A stretch of DNA of 32,472 nt from a bacterium BMS3Bbin13 (GCA_002897735.1 BDTW01000029.1:1-32472); one strand, 5' to 3'. Positions 12,993-25,191 are shown, counted from the first letter of the stretch. Numbers and translations: made by a program. Notes: generated by a model from the sequence alone, not told the origin.

Positions 12993-13367
12993 ATGACGAC
13001 GATCAACCAACTGGTGCGCAATGCGCGCACGCGCAAGCGGGAAAAGAGTAAGGTGCCGGCGCTGGAGGGCTCGCCCCAGAAGCGCGGCGTATGCACTCGC
13101 GTCTACACGACTACGCCGAAAAAGCCGAACTCCGCGCTTCGGAAGGTGGCCCGCGTACGCCTCACCAACGGCTACGAGGTCACCACTTACATCGGTGGCG
13201 AGGGACACAACCTTCAGGAGCACTCGCTGGTCCTGATCCGCGGCGGGCGCGTAAAGGATCTTCCCGGTGTGCGCTACCATGTGGTGCGCGGGAGCCTGGA
13301 CACCGCCGGCGTGAACAATCGCAAGCAGGGTCGTTCCAAGTACGGTGTCAAGCGACCGAAGAGTTGA
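12993..13367 (+). CDS. rpsL: 30S ribosomal protein S12
   Basis: 124 residues, the same length as E. coli S12. It forms part of the decoding centre. [19 protein letters not shown] and [12 protein letters not shown] are intact; K43 and K88, where streptomycin-resistance changes usually occur, are wild-type, and D89, the usual methylthiolation site, is present. GGAG at 12978-12981 is the ribosome site. It is the first gene of the str operon, after a 5' leader of about 200 nt. Confidence 0.99.
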   Translation: MTTINQLVRNARTRKREKSKVPALEGSPQKRGVCTRVYTTTPKKPNSALRKVARVRLTNGYEVTTYIGGEGHNLQEHSLVLIRGGRVKDLPGVRYHVVRGSLDTAGVNNRKQGRSKYGVKRPKS

Positions 13368-13418
13368 GTCGTGTCCCGGGCGTGCCCCGGTGGATCCGCA
13401 GGAGCCGAGTAGAAGCCA

Positions 13419-13889
13419 ATGCCCAGACGAGGAATACTCCAGCAGCAGCCGATCCTGCCGGATCCGAAATACGGCAGTGAGACGCTGGCCAAGTTCATCA
13501 ATATGATTATGTACAGCGGCAAAAAGGCCGCCGCCGAGCGCATCGTCTACGGTGCACTGGACCAGATCATCGCGAAGGGAAAGGGCGACCCGGTTCAGAT
13601 CCTGGACCACGCACTGGACAACGTGCGACCCGTCGTGGAGGTCAAGTCCCGGCGCGTCGGCGGTGCGACCTACCAGGTGCCGGTCGAAGTGCGGCCGGTG
13701 CGCCGGGCGTCGCTTGCCATGCGCTGGCTCATCGATGCGGCCCGTCGCCGCGGCGAGAAATCCATGGTGGGACGCCTGGCCAACGAGTTGATGGATGCGG
13801 CCGAGAGCCGCGGTGCCGCGGTCAAGAAGCGCGAAGACACGCATCGCATGGCCGAGGCCAACAAGGCTTTCTCGCACTATCGGTGGTGA
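13419..13889 (+). CDS. rpsG: 30S ribosomal protein S7
   Basis: 156 residues, starting [20 protein letters not shown] and ending HYRW. S7 nucleates assembly of the 30S head and lines the E site. In E. coli it represses the str operon by binding the rpsL-rpsG gap; here that gap is 51 nt and no operator was identified. It has the common short length rather than the extended C-terminus of E. coli K-12. Confidence 0.99.
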   Translation: MPRRGILQQQPILPDPKYGSETLAKFINMIMYSGKKAAAERIVYGALDQIIAKGKGDPVQILDHALDNVRPVVEVKSRRVGGATYQVPVEVRPVRRASLAMRWLIDAARRRGEKSMVGRLANELMDAAESRGAAVKKREDTHRMAEANKAFSHYRW

Positions 13890-14055
13890 GACGACGCGGC
13901 TCGCCCGTTGTGCGGCGGCCTGGATAGAGTATGAGCATCAGGGTCGACAGAGAGATTCATGCGAACGGCGCCCGGACTGCGGTCCGTGCGGTCCGTCGCG
14001 CACACCCGGCGACGCCGGGTATGGTTCGCCGGTAGGCGGGTACGAGGTCCGGATC

Positions 14056-16155
14056 GTGGCACGCAAGACACCCATCGAGCGCTATCGTAACATCGGCATC
14101 GCCGCCCATATCGATGCCGGTAAGACTACGACGACCGAGCGCATCCTGTTCTATACGGGCATCTCCCACAAGATGGGCGAGGTTCATGATGGCGCGGCCG
14201 TCATGGACTGGATGGAGCAGGAGCAGGAGCGGGGCATCACGATCACCTCCGCGGCGACGACCTGCTATTGGCAGGGCATGGACAAGCAGTTTCCGCAGCA
14301 CCGGATCAATATCATCGACACTCCGGGGCATGTCGACTTCACCATCGAGGTGGAGCGCTCCATGCGTGTGCTCGACGGGGTGGTGGCCGTATTTTGTGCG
14401 GTCGGCGGTGTGGAGCCGCAGTCCGAGACGGTGTGGCGGCAGGCGAACCGATACGGTGTGCCGCGCATGGCGTTCGTCAACAAGATGGACCGTATAGGGG
14501 CCGATTTCCTGCGCGTCGTGCAGCAGATACGCGAGCGGGTCGGGGCCAATGCGGTTCCCATTCAACTCCCCATCGGGGTCGAAGACGGATTCATCGGCGT
14601 GGTCGACTTGGTTGCAATGCGCGCGATCTATTGGGATGACGCGGCGCTGGGTGCCAGCTACGAGGCCCGCGAGATCCCCGCCGAGATGGTCGAGGCCTGC
14701 ACCCAGTGGCGCGAGACCATGGTCGAGGCCGCGGCGGAGGCCAATGAGGAACTGATGGAGAAGTATATCGAGACCGGTGATCTCGATGCCAAGGAGATCG
14801 TGCGGGGTCTGCGTGCGCGCACTCTGACGAACGAGATCGTCCCGGTCCTGTGCGGCTCCGCATTCAAGAACAAGGGCGTGCAGGCGCTGCTGGATGCGGT
14901 CGTCGAACTGATGCCCTCGCCGTTGGACGTGCCTGCGATCAAGGGCCATATGGACGATGCCGAGGGTACCGTCACCGAGCGACGCCCGTCCGACGATGAA
15001 CCCTTCTCGGCGCTCGCATTCAAGATCGCGACCGATCCGTTCGTCGGCAGCCTCACCTATATCCGTGTCTACTCGGGCGTGATCAATTCCGGTGACACCG
15101 TCTACAACTCCGTCAAGGGCAAGAAGGAGCGCATCGGACGCCTCCTCCATATGCATGCCAATCATCGGGAAGAGACCAAGGAAGTGCGCGCCGGCGACAT
15201 TGCCGCGTGCGTCGGACTCAAGGACGTGACCACCGGTGACACCCTTTGCGATATCAATAAGGTCATCATCCTGGAGCGCATGGAGTTTCCCGAGCCGGTC
15301 ATCTCCCAGGCGGTCGAGCCGAAGACCAAGGCCGATCAGGAGAAGATGGGGGTCGCGCTGCAGAAGCTGGCCCAGGAGGATCCCTCGTTCCGAGTGCACA
15401 CCGACGAGGAATCCGGCCAGACCATCATCTCCGGCATGGGCGAGTTGCACCTGGAGATCCTCGTCGACCGCATGCGCCGTGAGTTCAAGGTCGAGGCCAA
15501 TGTCGGCAAGCCGCAGGTGGCGTATCGCGAGACGATTCGCAAGAGCGTCGAGCAGGAAGGCAAGTTCGTGCGGCAGACGGGCGGCCGCGGTCAGTATGGT
15601 CATGTCTGGCTGCGGATCGAGCCCAGAGAGCCCGGCGAGGGCTACGAATTCAAGAACGCGATCGTCGGCGGGGTGGTGCCGCGGGAGTACATCGGCGCCG
15701 TCGACAAGGGTATCCAGGGACAGATGCAGAACGGGGTGGTCGCGGGCTATCCGGTGGTCGATGTCAAGGTGACGTTGTTCGACGGCTCCTATCACGAGGT
15801 CGACTCCTCGGAGATGGCGTTCAAGATCGCCGGCTCCATGGCGTTCAAGGACGGTGCCCGCAAGGCGAGCCCGGTACTGCTCGAGCCGATCATGAAAGTC
15901 GAGGTGGTGACCCCAGAGGAATACATGGGCGACGTCATGGGTGATCTGAACCGGCGTCGCGGTTTGGTGCAGGGTATGGAGGAGGCCCCGGCGGGCAAGA
16001 TCATTCGTGCCGAGGTCCCGCTGGCGGAGATGTTCGGTTACGCGACCGATCTGCGCTCCGCGACCCAGGGCCGCGCCACCTACACGATGGAATTCTCGAA
16101 GTACGCCGAGGCGCCCGCGAATATCGCCGAACAGGTGGTCAAGAAGGCCTCCTGA
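14056..16155 (+). CDS. fusA: Elongation factor G
   Basis: 699 residues (E. coli 704), starting at GTG 14056 with (M)[24 protein letters not shown] at 14044-14047 is the ribosome site. It is the GTPase that drives ribosomal translocation. GTPase motifs are AHIDAGKT (17-24), the switch [17 protein letters not shown] (88-92) and NKMD (142-145). Domain IV has [15 protein letters not shown]. In-frame sequence upstream back to 13795 overlaps rpsG and is not part of the protein. The gap from rpsG is 166 nt. Confidence 0.99.
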   Translation: MARKTPIERYRNIGIAAHIDAGKTTTTERILFYTGISHKMGEVHDGAAVMDWMEQEQERGITITSAATTCYWQGMDKQFPQHRINIIDTPGHVDFTIEVERSMRVLDGVVAVFCAVGGVEPQSETVWRQANRYGVPRMAFVNKMDRIGADFLRVVQQIRERVGANAVPIQLPIGVEDGFIGVVDLVAMRAIYWDDAALGASYEAREIPAEMVEACTQWRETMVEAAAEANEELMEKYIETGDLDAKEIVRGLRARTLTNEIVPVLCGSAFKNKGVQALLDAVVELMPSPLDVPAIKGHMDDAEGTVTERRPSDDEPFSALAFKIATDPFVGSLTYIRVYSGVINSGDTVYNSVKGKKERIGRLLHMHANHREETKEVRAGDIAACVGLKDVTTGDTLCDINKVIILERMEFPEPVISQAVEPKTKADQEKMGVALQKLAQEDPSFRVHTDEESGQTIISGMGELHLEILVDRMRREFKVEANVGKPQVAYRETIRKSVEQEGKFVRQTGGRGQYGHVWLRIEPREPGEGYEFKNAIVGGVVPREYIGAVDKGIQGQMQNGVVAGYPVVDVKVTLFDGSYHEVDSSEMAFKIAGSMAFKDGARKASPVLLEPIMKVEVVTPEEYMGDVMGDLNRRRGLVQGMEEAPAGKIIRAEVPLAEMFGYATDLRSATQGRATYTMEFSKYAEAPANIAEQVVKKAS

Positions 16156-16222
16156 GGCCCGTTTCCAGACAAAGCCGCGAATATCGCAAGTCTTTGAGTT
16201 TTTAGATAAGAGGTATACGACC

Positions 16223-17413
<1,191 letters not shown>

Positions 17414-17468
17414 GGGCGCAGCCGAACGCGCCGGTGGTCCCACTTTTCGCAACCAAGGCTCAATGACA

Positions 17469-17783
17469 ATGTCGACCAACCAGAGAATTCGGATTCGACT
17501 CAAATCCTTCGATCATCGCCTTATCGATCAGTCGGCGCGGGAGATCGTCGAGACCGCGCGACGGACCGGCGCCCGGGTGTGCGGACCGATCCCGTTGCCG
17601 ACCAAGAAAGAACGCTGGACCCTGTTGATTTCTCCGCACAAGGACAAGGATGCACGGGATCAGTATGAGATTCGCACGCACAAGCGGCTGCTCGACATCG
17701 TCGAACCCACGGACAAGACCGTGGATGCCTTGATGAAGCTCGATCTGGCCGCAGGCGTGGATGTGCAGATCAAGCTGAACTAG
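17469..17783 (+). CDS. rpsJ: 30S ribosomal protein S10
   Basis: 104 residues (E. coli 103): [20 protein letters not shown] through [10 protein letters not shown]10 is in the 30S head and is also the NusE partner of NusB and NusG. Two in-frame ATGs, 17463 and 17469, are possible. AAGG at 17455-17458 is 4 or 10 nt away, and the second gives the usual length. Only about 50 nt separate it from tuf, so it is probably co-transcribed with the str operon. Confidence 0.96.
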   Translation: MSTNQRIRIRLKSFDHRLIDQSAREIVETARRTGARVCGPIPLPTKKERWTLLISPHKDKDARDQYEIRTHKRLLDIVEPTDKTVDALMKLDLAAGVDVQIKLN

Positions 17784-17847
17784 AGTACGGGCGGCGGAGG
17801 CGGGACCGTCCCGCTCCGCGGCACCCGGATGGATCAAGAGGTTCAAG

Positions 17848-18504
17848 ATGACAATCGGTTTGGTAGGGCGCAAGGCCGGCATGACCCGGATCTTCTCCGA
17901 AGACGGGGTCTCGGTGCCGGTGACCGTCATCGAGGTGGAGCCGAACTGCGTCACCCAGGTCAAGACCGTGGAAACCGACGGTTACCGCGCGGTGCAGGTG
18001 ACCACCGGGGGGCGTCGCCCGATTCGGGTGCGTAAGCCCGCGGCGGGTCATTTCGCGAAGGCCGGCGTCGAGGCCGGTCGCGGAGTGTGGGAATTCCGGC
18101 TGGAGGAGACCGAAGGGCGGGAACTCGCGCTCGGGGCGGAACTGCGCGTGGATCTGTTCAGCGCGGGCCAGAAAGTGGACGTCGCCGGTACGACGATCGG
18201 CAAGGGCTTCGCCGGGACCGTGAAACGGCATCACTTCGCCATCAAGGACATGACACACGGCAACTCGCTGTCCCACCGCACGCCCGGATCGATCGGCCAG
18301 CGCCAGACACCGGGGCGGGTATTCAAGGGCAAACGGATGTCGGGGCATCTCGGTAACGTGCGCCGCTCCATTCAGAACCTGGAGGTCGTCCGCGTCGACG
18401 CCGAGCGCAATCTGCTGCTGGTCAAGGGGGCGGTACCGGGTGCCCGCGGAGGCGATGTCATCGTGCGTCCGGCCGTGCGCCGGCGCGGGGAGGAGAGTTC
18501 GTGA
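17848..18504 (+). CDS. rplC: 50S ribosomal protein L3
   Basis: 218 residues (E. coli 209). It starts [20 protein letters not shown]; the conserved [20 protein letters not shown] contains the glutamine that PrmB methylates in E. coli. L3 is an early assembly protein near the peptidyl transferase centre. The short C-terminal extension ([12 protein letters not shown]) is unremarkable. The TGA overlaps the rplD start by one base, indicating translational coupling. Confidence 0.98.
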   Translation: MTIGLVGRKAGMTRIFSEDGVSVPVTVIEVEPNCVTQVKTVETDGYRAVQVTTGGRRPIRVRKPAAGHFAKAGVEAGRGVWEFRLEETEGRELALGAELRVDLFSAGQKVDVAGTTIGKGFAGTVKRHHFAIKDMTHGNSLSHRTPGSIGQRQTPGRVFKGKRMSGHLGNVRRSIQNLEVVRVDAERNLLLVKGAVPGARGGDVIVRPAVRRRGEESS

Positions 18505-19118
18505 TGGATCTCGCGCTACAGGGTTCCGGGGAGGGGGCGAAGGTGGCCGTCTCCGAACGCGCCTTCGGCGCCGCGTTCAACGAGGACCTCGTCCACCAGG
18601 TCGTGGTCGCCTATCTGGCGGGCGCGCGCTCGGGGACCCGAGCGCAGAAATCGCGTTCCGACGTCCGCGGGGGCGGAGCCAAGCCATGGCGGCAGAAGGG
18701 CACGGGTCGCGCCCGGGCGGGTACCAGCCGCAGTCCCTTGTGGCGCGGCGGTGGGGTGACGTTTGCCGCGACGCCGCGCGATCATAGCCAGAAGGTCAAT
18801 CGCAAGATGTACCGCAGTGCGCTGCGCTCCATCCTGTCCGAGTTGGTGCGCCAGGATCGGCTGCTGGTCGTGGAGGACCTTTCAATGGCCGTACCCAAGA
18901 CCCGGGAGCTGCGTGCGCGCCTCGACGGGTTGGGAGTGGGGCGGGGCGTGTTGATCGTGTCCGAGGAAGTCGACGAGAATCTCTACCTGTCGGCGCGGAA
19001 TCTGCCCGGTGTCGCGGTACGCGACGCCGCCGGGATCGATCCTGTGGCCCTGGTCGGTGCCGATAAGGTTCTCTGTACGGTGGGTGTGATCAAGCGATTC
19101 GAGGAGCGGTTGGCATGA
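18504..19118 (+). CDS. rplD: 50S ribosomal protein L4
   Basis: 204 residues (E. coli 201). Loop motif [20 protein letters not shown] and [19 protein letters not shown] form the tunnel-lining extension near the peptide exit tunnel. The ATG at 18504 shares its A with the rplC stop, with GGAGGAG at 18489-18495 as ribosome site. In E. coli L4 represses the S10 operon through its leader RNA; no such leader is present upstream of rpsJ here. Confidence 0.98.
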   Translation: MDLALQGSGEGAKVAVSERAFGAAFNEDLVHQVVVAYLAGARSGTRAQKSRSDVRGGGAKPWRQKGTGRARAGTSRSPLWRGGGVTFAATPRDHSQKVNRKMYRSALRSILSELVRQDRLLVVEDLSMAVPKTRELRARLDGLGVGRGVLIVSEEVDENLYLSARNLPGVAVRDAAGIDPVALVGADKVLCTVGVIKRFEERLA

Positions 19119-19411
19119 ACGAGGCCCGCCTGATGAAGGTCCTGCTCGGTCCGGTCGTCTCCGAGAAGGGCAGCCGGATCTCCGATCGGCACCGCCAGTT
19201 CATCTTCAAGGTGATGGGGGATGCGAGCAAGCCGGAGATCCGCCGGGCCGTCGAGCTTATGTTCCGGGTGAAGGTGCAGGGCGTGCAGGTGGCCAACATG
19301 CGCGGGAAGATGAAGCGGTTCGGGCAGATGCTCGGGAAACGCACGAACTGGAAAAAGGCCTACGTGACGTTGGAGCCGGGGCAGGACATCAACTTTACGG
19401 ACGCCGGGTAG
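19115..19411 (+). CDS. rplW: 50S ribosomal protein L23
   Basis: 98 residues (E. coli 100). It has [13 protein letters not shown] near the N-terminus and the conserved basic loop [21 protein letters not shown]23 sits at the tunnel exit and docks trigger factor and the signal recognition particle. Its start overlaps the rplD stop by four bases (ATGA), a sign of translational coupling. Confidence 0.98.
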   Translation: MNEARLMKVLLGPVVSEKGSRISDRHRQFIFKVMGDASKPEIRRAVELMFRVKVQGVQVANMRGKMKRFGQMLGKRTNWKKAYVTLEPGQDINFTDAG

Positions 19412-19445
19412 GGCGGACGCCGCCGTACGCGTCGAGGGGATCGAG

Positions 19446-20267
19446 ATGGCCGTCGTAAAAGTGAAACCGACTTCGCCGGGGCGCCGCTTTGTTACCAAAG
19501 TGGTGGGTACCGACCTGTGGCGCGGCGAGCCGTACGCGCCCTTGCTGGCGAAGAAGACCAGGACCGGCGGGCGTAATAACCAGGGCCGTATCACGACGCG
19601 CCACCGCGGCGGCGGGCACAAGCAGCGCTATCGCGTGGTCGATTTCCGGCGCGGCAAGGACGGGGTCCCGGCACGCATCGAGCGACTGGAGTATGATCCC
19701 AACCGCAGCGCGCATATTGCGCTGGTACTCTATCGGGACGGTGAGCGCCGCTATATCGTTGCGCCCAAGGGCCTGAAGGCCGGCGCAGAGATCGTCTCGG
19801 GAGTGGATGCCCCCATCAAGGCCGGCAACTGCCTGCCGTTGCGCAACATCCCGCTGGGTACTCAGGTGCACTGCGTGGAACTGAAGCCGGGCAAGGGCGC
19901 TCAGATCGCGCGCAGCGCCGGGACCTCCGTGCAGATTGTGGCGCGCGAGGGCGATTACTGCACATTGCGCCTGCGTTCCGGCGAGATGCGCAAAGTTCGT
20001 GTAGACTGCCGCGCGACGATCGGCGAAGTGAGCAACGGCGAGCACAGCCTGCGTTCGCTCGGCAAGGCCGGCGCCCAGCGCTGGCGGGGTGTGCGACCCA
20101 CCGTGCGCGGGGTGGCGATGAACCCCGTGGATCATCCGCACGGAGGCGGCGAGGGTCGCACCTCGGGCGGGCGTCATCCGGTGTCTCCGTGGGGGATGCC
20201 GACCAAGGGATACAAGACACGCTACAACAAGCGCACGGACAATATGATCGTCCGCAGGCGCAAGTAG
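19446..20267 (+). CDS. rplB: 50S ribosomal protein L2
   Basis: 273 residues, as in E. coli. It contains [20 protein letters not shown] near the N-terminus and the C-terminal [18 protein letters not shown], including the conserved histidine close to the peptidyl transferase centre. It is one of the most conserved 50S proteins and is needed for subunit association. It follows rplW by 34 nt, with GAGGGGATCGAG before the ATG. Confidence 0.99.
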   Translation: MAVVKVKPTSPGRRFVTKVVGTDLWRGEPYAPLLAKKTRTGGRNNQGRITTRHRGGGHKQRYRVVDFRRGKDGVPARIERLEYDPNRSAHIALVLYRDGERRYIVAPKGLKAGAEIVSGVDAPIKAGNCLPLRNIPLGTQVHCVELKPGKGAQIARSAGTSVQIVAREGDYCTLRLRSGEMRKVRVDCRATIGEVSNGEHSLRSLGKAGAQRWRGVRPTVRGVAMNPVDHPHGGGEGRTSGGRHPVSPWGMPTKGYKTRYNKRTDNMIVRRRK

Positions 20268-20304
20268 CTCAGGCAAGCCGAGATCAAGACGGAGGACGGG
20301 ACCA

Positions 20305-20577
20305 GTGCCGCGTTCGGTTAAGAAAGGACCATTCGTGGACCTCCACCTTTTGCAGAAGGTGGAGGCGGCCCGCGCCGTGGGCAGCAGGCGCCCGATCAAG
20401 ACGTGGTCCAGGCGCTCGATGGTGCTGCCCGACATGGTGGGTTTGACGATCGCCGTGCACAACGGACGTCAGCATGTGCCGATCCTGGTCAACGAGAACA
20501 TGGTGGGGCACAAACTGGGGGAGTTTGCGGTAACCCGCACCTTCAAGAGTCATTCCGGTAACCGCAAGACGAAGTAA
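20305..20577 (+). CDS. rpsS: 30S ribosomal protein S19
   Basis: 90 residues (E. coli 92), with GTG start (M)[19 protein letters not shown] and GGAGGA at 20291-20296 as ribosome site. It contains the conserved [21 protein letters not shown]19 is in the 30S head and forms a complex with S13 that contacts the 50S subunit. The gap to rplV is 12 nt. Confidence 0.98.
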   Translation: MPRSVKKGPFVDLHLLQKVEAARAVGSRRPIKTWSRRSMVLPDMVGLTIAVHNGRQHVPILVNENMVGHKLGEFAVTRTFKSHSGNRKTK

Positions 20578-20589
20578 CGGGCCAAGACC

Positions 20590-20922
20590 ATGCGAGTGGA
20601 TGCCAGATTACGATACGCGCGGATCTCCGCGCAGAAGTGCCGGCTTGTCGCCGACCAGATCCGCGGGTTGCCCGTGGATCGGGCGCTGAACACGCTTACG
20701 TTCAGCCCGAAGAAGGCCGCGCGGGTCATACGCAAGGTCCTGGAGTCGGCGATCGCCAACGCCGAGCATAACGAAGGCGCGGACGTCGATGAACTCAAGG
20801 TCGCCGCCGTCTACGTGAACGAGGGACCGACCTCCAAGCGCTGGCAGGCGCGCGCGAAGGGGCGGGCGACCGAGATTTTCAAGCGGACCAGTCATATCAC
20901 GGTGACGGTCGGCGACAACTGA
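20590..20922 (+). CDS. rplV: 50S ribosomal protein L22
   Basis: 110 residues, as in E. coli. [20 protein letters not shown] and the beta-hairpin region [20 protein letters not shown] are typical. The hairpin lines the exit tunnel beside L4 and is a common site of macrolide-resistance changes; no deletion is seen here. Confidence 0.98.
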   Translation: MRVDARLRYARISAQKCRLVADQIRGLPVDRALNTLTFSPKKAARVIRKVLESAIANAEHNEGADVDELKVAAVYVNEGPTSKRWQARAKGRATEIFKRTSHITVTVGDN

Positions 20923-20984
20923 TCGCCGCCGTGGCAACGGGCGGTCGCGGAATCGCCCACCACCTGGAGACAAGGCACCTAACG

Positions 20985-21662
20985 ATGGGTCAAAAAGTAC
21001 ATCCAATCGGGTTTCGGCTCGGGATCGTGAAGGGTTGGACGTCCCGGTGGTATTCGAATTCCCGGGACTTTGCGGAGACCCTCAATGCGGATCTGCGTGT
21101 ACGCGACTTTCTGAAGAAGAAGCTCGCGCATGCCTCCGTGAGCCAGATCCAGATCGACCGGCCGGCCCGCAACGCCTTTATCACCATCCACACGGCGCGG
21201 CCGGGGATCGTGATCGGGAAGAAAGGCGAGGATATCGAAGCGTTGCGCAAGGAGTTGGTGCGCATGATGGGTATCCCCGTGAACGTCAACGTCGAGGAGA
21301 TTCGCAAGCCCGAACTCGACGCACAACTGGTCGCGGAAAGCGTCGCCCAGCAGTTGGAACGTCGCATCATGTTCCGTCGGGCCATGCGCCGGGCGGTGAC
21401 CAACACCATGAGGCTTGGTGCGCAGGGGATCCGCATCAACGTCGCCGGGCGCCTGAACGGCGCGGAGATCGCGCGTAGCGAGTGGTACCGCGAGGGTCGT
21501 GTCCCGCTGCACACGTTGCGCGCGGACATCGACTACGGGTTTGCGGAGGCGCGCACGACCTACGGTGTGATCGGTGTGAAGGTCTGGGTGTTCAAGGGCG
21601 AGGTCCTCGATTGCGGTGGGCAGGGCGAGGGGGCCGCGCCGGATAAGGCGGCGGCCAACTGA
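20985..21662 (+). CDS. rpsC: 30S ribosomal protein S3
   Basis: 225 residues (E. coli 233). The ATG at 20985 gives [20 protein letters not shown]; in-frame sequence upstream to 20931 is intergenic. The KH domain contains [15 protein letters not shown], and the C-terminal domain [21 protein letters not shown]3 lines the mRNA entry channel, where with S4 and S5 it has helicase activity. The C-terminal tail is shorter than in E. coli. The gap from rplV is 62 nt. Confidence 0.98.
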   Translation: MGQKVHPIGFRLGIVKGWTSRWYSNSRDFAETLNADLRVRDFLKKKLAHASVSQIQIDRPARNAFITIHTARPGIVIGKKGEDIEALRKELVRMMGIPVNVNVEEIRKPELDAQLVAESVAQQLERRIMFRRAMRRAVTNTMRLGAQGIRINVAGRLNGAEIARSEWYREGRVPLHTLRADIDYGFAEARTTYGVIGVKVWVFKGEVLDCGGQGEGAAPDKAAAN

Positions 21663-21683
21663 GGCAGATCGGAGTTCGGCGAG

Positions 21684-22097
21684 ATGTTGCAACCGAAGCG
21701 AACCAAGTTCCGCAAGCAAAGCAAGGGCCGCAACCGTGGACTCGCAACCACGGGCAACCGGGTCAGCTTTGGCGAATACGGGCTGAAGGCGACGAGCCGC
21801 GGCCGGATTACGGCGCGCCAGATCGAGGCGGCGCGGCGGGCGATTACGCGCTACGTCAGGCGCGGGGGCAAGCTCTGGATCCGGATTTTCCCGGATCTTC
21901 CGGTGAGCAAGAAGCCCCTGGAGGTGCGCATGGGCAACGGCAAGGGCAGCGTCGAGTATTGGGTGTCCAGAATCCAGCCGGGCCGCATGCTCTACGAAAT
22001 GGAGGGCGTCACCGAGGACATCGCGCGCGAGGCGTTCCGCTTGGCGGCGGCCAAGCTTCCGGTTCAGACGACCTTCGTGGTCCGGACGGTGCTGTGA
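21684..22097 (+). CDS. rplP: 50S ribosomal protein L16
   Basis: 137 residues (E. coli 136), starting [20 protein letters not shown]. It has the conserved [20 protein letters not shown] and [19 protein letters not shown], the loop near the arginine hydroxylated in E. coli. L16 organises the A-site region of 23S rRNA. Its stop codon shares a base with the rpmC start (TGATG). Confidence 0.98.
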   Translation: MLQPKRTKFRKQSKGRNRGLATTGNRVSFGEYGLKATSRGRITARQIEAARRAITRYVRRGGKLWIRIFPDLPVSKKPLEVRMGNGKGSVEYWVSRIQPGRMLYEMEGVTEDIAREAFRLAAAKLPVQTTFVVRTVL

Positions 22098-22303
22098 TGA
22101 CAAAGGCGAGCGGACTTCGAGGCAAGAGCGAGCAGGATCTCAGGACGGAGCTCCTCGGGCTGTTGCGCGAGCAGTTCAACCTGCGTATGCAGAAGGGCAC
22201 CGGCCAGCTCTCCAAGCCGGACCGGGTGTGCACGGTACGCCGCGACATCGCGAGGATTCATACGGTGCTGAATGAGATGGCAACGACGGGTAAGCGGGCA
22301 TGA
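22097..22303 (+). CDS. rpmC: 50S ribosomal protein L29
   Basis: 68 residues (E. coli 63). Core: [20 protein letters not shown] and [14 protein letters not shown], two helices forming the antiparallel hairpin of L29 at the tunnel exit. The start overlaps the rplP stop by one base and the stop overlaps rpsQ by four, so all three are translationally coupled. In-frame sequence upstream back to 21959 lies inside rplP and is not coding. Confidence 0.97.
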   Translation: MTKASGLRGKSEQDLRTELLGLLREQFNLRMQKGTGQLSKPDRVCTVRRDIARIHTVLNEMATTGKRA

Positions 22304-22560
22304 CCGAGGCGGCGAAGGCATCCCGGGCCCTGACGGGGCGGGTAAAGAGCAGCAAGATGGACAAGACCATCACCGTGGTCGTGGACCGCGTGGTCCGGCA
22401 TCCCATGTATGGAAAATACATGCGGTTGTCCACGCGCCTGCATGCACACGACGAGAACAACGAGTGCAAGGAAGGCGACATCGTGATGATCGAGCAGTCC
22501 CGGCCGCTGTCGAAGACCAAGTCGTGGCGACTGGTCAGGGTATTGACGCGGGCGGAATGA
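22300..22560 (+). CDS. rpsQ: 30S ribosomal protein S17
   Basis: 86 residues (E. coli 84). It has [20 protein letters not shown] and the OB-fold strands with [20 protein letters not shown]17 is an early 30S assembly protein binding 16S helices 7 and 11. It is the last of a tightly packed rplP-rpmC-rpsQ trio and overlaps the rpmC stop (ATGA). Confidence 0.98.
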   Translation: MTEAAKASRALTGRVKSSKMDKTITVVVDRVVRHPMYGKYMRLSTRLHAHDENNECKEGDIVMIEQSRPLSKTKSWRLVRVLTRAE

Positions 22561-22618
22561 GGCAAGTTCCGGCGCGGATGCGACGGACGGAATTCAACAG
22601 GCGATTTGGTGCGCGACG

Positions 22619-22987
22619 ATGATTCAGATGCAGACTATCCTCAACGTGGCGGACAACAGCGGCGCGCGCCAGGTCATGTGCATCAAGGTCCTCGGGGGCT
22701 CGAAACGGCGCTACGCGCGCATTGGTGACGTCATCAAGGTGAGCGTAAAGGATGCCATCCCCCGCGGGAAGGTCAAGAAGGGCGAGGTCTACAGCGCCGT
22801 GGTGGTGCGTACCCGGAAAGGGGTCCGGCGGCCCGACGGCTCGCTGATCCGCTTCGACACCAATGCCGCGGTGTTGCTGAACAATCAGCTGCAGCCGATC
22901 GGGACGCGCATCTTCGGGCCGGTGACGAGGGAACTTCGCACCGAGCGGTTCATGAAGATCATCTCGCTGGCACCAGAAGTGCTGTAG
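22619..22987 (+). CDS. rplN: 50S ribosomal protein L14
   Basis: 122 residues (E. coli 123): [20 protein letters not shown] through [14 protein letters not shown]14 lies at the subunit interface and binds the silencing factor RsfS in other bacteria. In E. coli this is the first gene of the spc operon. The 58-nt gap from rpsQ here shows no recognisable promoter or terminator, so the S10 and spc groups seem fused. The ribosome site is weak. Confidence 0.98.
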   Translation: MIQMQTILNVADNSGARQVMCIKVLGGSKRRYARIGDVIKVSVKDAIPRGKVKKGEVYSAVVVRTRKGVRRPDGSLIRFDTNAAVLLNNQLQPIGTRIFGPVTRELRTERFMKIISLAPEVL

Positions 22988-23003
22988 CCGGGGGTATAGG
23001 GTC

Positions 23004-23321
23004 ATGCGCAGGATTCGAAAGGGCGATGAGGTCATCGTGATCGCCGGCAAGAGCAAGGGTCGACGCGGTGCGGTCCTGCGGGTGCTGCCCGAGGGGCGCG
23101 TCGTGGTCGAGAACATCAATATCGTGAAGAAGCACCAGAAGCCGAATCCGCAGAGCGGGGTCACCGGCGGGATCATCGAGAAGGAGGCGGCACTCGATAT
23201 CTCGAACGTTATGGTCTTCAATCCGATCACCAAAAAGGGTGATCGGGTCGGGTATCGCGTGCTCGAGGACGGGCGTAAGGTGCGCTACTTCAGGTCCAAC
23301 GGCGAAGTCGTGGACTTGTAA
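23004..23321 (+). CDS. rplX: 50S ribosomal protein L24
   Basis: 105 residues (E. coli 104). The KOW motif is [20 protein letters not shown] near the N-terminus; then [21 protein letters not shown]24 is an assembly initiator protein that binds the 5' end of 23S rRNA near the tunnel exit. It follows rplN by 16 nt. Confidence 0.98.
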   Translation: MRRIRKGDEVIVIAGKSKGRRGAVLRVLPEGRVVVENINIVKKHQKPNPQSGVTGGIIEKEAALDISNVMVFNPITKKGDRVGYRVLEDGRKVRYFRSNGEVVDL

Positions 23322-23336
23322 CGGTCGATGGATGCC

Positions 23337-23876
23337 ATGAGCAGATTGCAAGAACACTATCGGGATACGGTCGTCGGCCGGCTTCAGGAACGCTTCGGCT
23401 ACGGGAACGTCATGCAGGTTCCGCGGATCGTGAAGGTCACGCTGAACATGGGTGTCGGCGAGGCGGTGAGCGATCGCAAGCTGGTGGAGAACGCGAGCGC
23501 CGATCTCGCCCTGATCGCCGGGCAGAAGCCCGTGGTCACCCATGCGCGCAAGTCGATTGCCGGGTTCAAGGTCCGCGAGGGCTGGCCGATCGGCGTGAAG
23601 GTGACGTTGCGGCGCGGACAGATGTACGAGTTCATCGACCGGCTGATCAACATCGCGATCCCCCGGATACGGGACTTTCGCGGGTTCAGTGCGAAGGCCT
23701 TCGACGGGCGCGGAAACTACAGCATGGGTGTCCGGGAACAGATCATTTTCCCGGAGGTTCAATATGAGAAGATCAATGTGCTGCGTGGGTTGGATATCAC
23801 GATCACCACGACGGCGCGGACGGACGAAGAGGGACGTGCGCTGTTGGCGGCGTTCCATTTTCCGTTTCGGAACTGA
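23337..23876 (+). CDS. rplE: 50S ribosomal protein L5
   Basis: 179 residues when started at ATG 23337 ([13 protein letters not shown]), the same length as E. coli and aligned to its N-terminus; an in-frame ATG at 23328 would add three residues. It has [20 protein letters not shown] and [17 protein letters not shown]5 binds 5S rRNA and contacts S13. In E. coli S8 represses translation by binding near this start; no such site could be recognised here. Confidence 0.97.
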   Translation: MSRLQEHYRDTVVGRLQERFGYGNVMQVPRIVKVTLNMGVGEAVSDRKLVENASADLALIAGQKPVVTHARKSIAGFKVREGWPIGVKVTLRRGQMYEFIDRLINIAIPRIRDFRGFSAKAFDGRGNYSMGVREQIIFPEVQYEKINVLRGLDITITTTARTDEEGRALLAAFHFPFRN

Positions 23877-23888
23877 GGGTCCTGGCAG

Positions 23889-24194
23889 ATGGCGAAGACG
23901 TCGGTTGTAGAGCGGGCGGCGAGACGGGTGCGCACGGTGCGCCGGTATGCGGTGCGGCGCGCGGAGTTGAAGGGCATCCTGAGAGATCCGGGCGTGAGCC
24001 AGGAGGAGAAGGATTCCGCCCGTATCCGGTTGCAGAAGTTGCCGAGGAACGCGAGCCCGGTGCGGCTGCGGAATCGGTGCTCGCTAACGGGCCGCCCGCA
24101 CGGTTACTACCGGAAGTTCGGGCTGGGCAGGAACAAGTTGCGCGAGGCCGCGATGCGCGGCGATATCCCGGGGCTGGTAAAGTCGAGTTGGTAG
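23889..24194 (+). CDS. rpsN: 30S ribosomal protein S14, zinc-free type
   Basis: 101 residues, identical in length to E. coli S14. It contains [20 protein letters not shown] and ends GLVKSSW. Only one cysteine lies in the region where the short zinc-ribbon form has CxxC pairs, so this is the long zinc-independent (C-) type usual in proteobacteria. S14 is in the 30S head. Confidence 0.98.
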   Translation: MAKTSVVERAARRVRTVRRYAVRRAELKGILRDPGVSQEEKDSARIRLQKLPRNASPVRLRNRCSLTGRPHGYYRKFGLGRNKLREAAMRGDIPGLVKSSW

Positions 24195-24246
24195 GCCGGC
24201 CCAAAGGCATCAGGATCGATATCCCGTTTCAGGCAGGTGTGAACCC

Positions 24247-24642
24247 ATGACAATGACCGATCCCATAGCGGACATGCTGACCCGAATCCGCAACGGCCAG
24301 GCGGCCGGGAAGAAGGATGTCCGCATGCCATCCTCCAAGGCCAAGATCGCGATCGCCGCGGTACTCAAGGAGGAGGGCTACATTACGGATTTCCAGGTGA
24401 TGGAGTCGGAGGGCAAGCCGGCCCTGGTCGTAGTGCTCAAGTATCATCTGGGCCGGCCGGTGATCGAGAGGTTGGATCGGGTGAGCCGCCCCGGCCTGCG
24501 TATCTACAAGGGTAAAGACGACTTGCCGAAGGTGCGTGGCGGTCTTGGTGTGGCCATCGTCTCCACCTCCAGCGGGGTGATGAGCGATCGGGCGGCACGG
24601 GCCGCCGGCCATGGTGGCGAGTTGCTGTGTTTCGTGGCGTGA
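24247..24642 (+). CDS. rpsH: 30S ribosomal protein S8
   Basis: 131 residues (E. coli 130): [20 protein letters not shown] and the C-terminal [21 protein letters not shown]8 binds the central domain of 16S rRNA (helix 21) and, in E. coli, represses the spc operon. The ATG at 24247 is placed by AGGTG at 24235-24239; an ATG two codons later is a less well-spaced alternative. Confidence 0.98.
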   Translation: MTMTDPIADMLTRIRNGQAAGKKDVRMPSSKAKIAIAAVLKEEGYITDFQVMESEGKPALVVVLKYHLGRPVIERLDRVSRPGLRIYKGKDDLPKVRGGLGVAIVSTSSGVMSDRAARAAGHGGELLCFVA

Positions 24643-24657
24643 CGCGGGGATAGTCCG

Positions 24658-25191
24658 ATGTCGAGAGTCGGTGAACAGCCGGTGCCCCTGCCTTCCGGGG
24701 TGGAGGTCGCGGTGGACGGTCAGAGACTGTCCGTCAAGGGTCCTAAGGGTGCGCTGGAGATGATCGTCCATGACGCGGTCGGAGTTTCCCGCGAAGGCGA
24801 GGAGCTGCGTTTCACCGCCCGCAAAAAGGCCGACGGTGCCAACGCGTTGTCGGGCACGATGCGCGCCCTGGCCAACAACATGGTGACGGGGGTGAACCGC
24901 GGGTTCGAAAAGAGGCTCACCCTGGAGGGCGTCGGCTATCGCGCCCAGATGCAGGGCAAGGTGCTGAACCTGACGCTGGGATTCTCCCATCCGGTCAATT
25001 TTCCGATTCCGGACGGGGTGGCCGTCGATACACCGAGTCAGACTGAAATCGTGGTCCGCGGGATCGACAAGCAGCAGGTCGGTGCCGTGGCGGCCCAGAT
25101 CCGGGCCTTCCGGCCGCCGGAGCCGTACAAGGGCAAGGGCGTGCGCTATGCGGGCGAGGTGGTCGTCCGCAAGGAAGGCAAGAAGAAGTGA
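24658..25191 (+). CDS. rplF: 50S ribosomal protein L6
   Basis: 177 residues, as in E. coli. It begins [20 protein letters not shown]. It shows the duplicated fold, with [20 protein letters not shown] in the middle and [20 protein letters not shown] near the end. L6 binds near the sarcin-ricin loop and is required for late 50S assembly. It follows rpsH by 15 nt. Confidence 0.98.
   Translation: MSRVGEQPVPLPSGVEVAVDGQRLSVKGPKGALEMIVHDAVGVSREGEELRFTARKKADGANALSGTMRALANNMVTGVNRGFEKRLTLEGVGYRAQMQGKVLNLTLGFSHPVNFPIPDGVAVDTPSQTEIVVRGIDKQQVGAVAAQIRAFRPPEPYKGKGVRYAGEVVVRKEGKKK

Noticed and set aside
13795-14055. N-terminal extension of fusA (similar extensions exist before tuf, rplJ, rpoA, rpsC, rplO and rpsD)
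   Set aside because: The extra residues fall in the upstream gene or in non-coding leaders. Family length, conserved N-termini and ribosome sites all support the internal starts.
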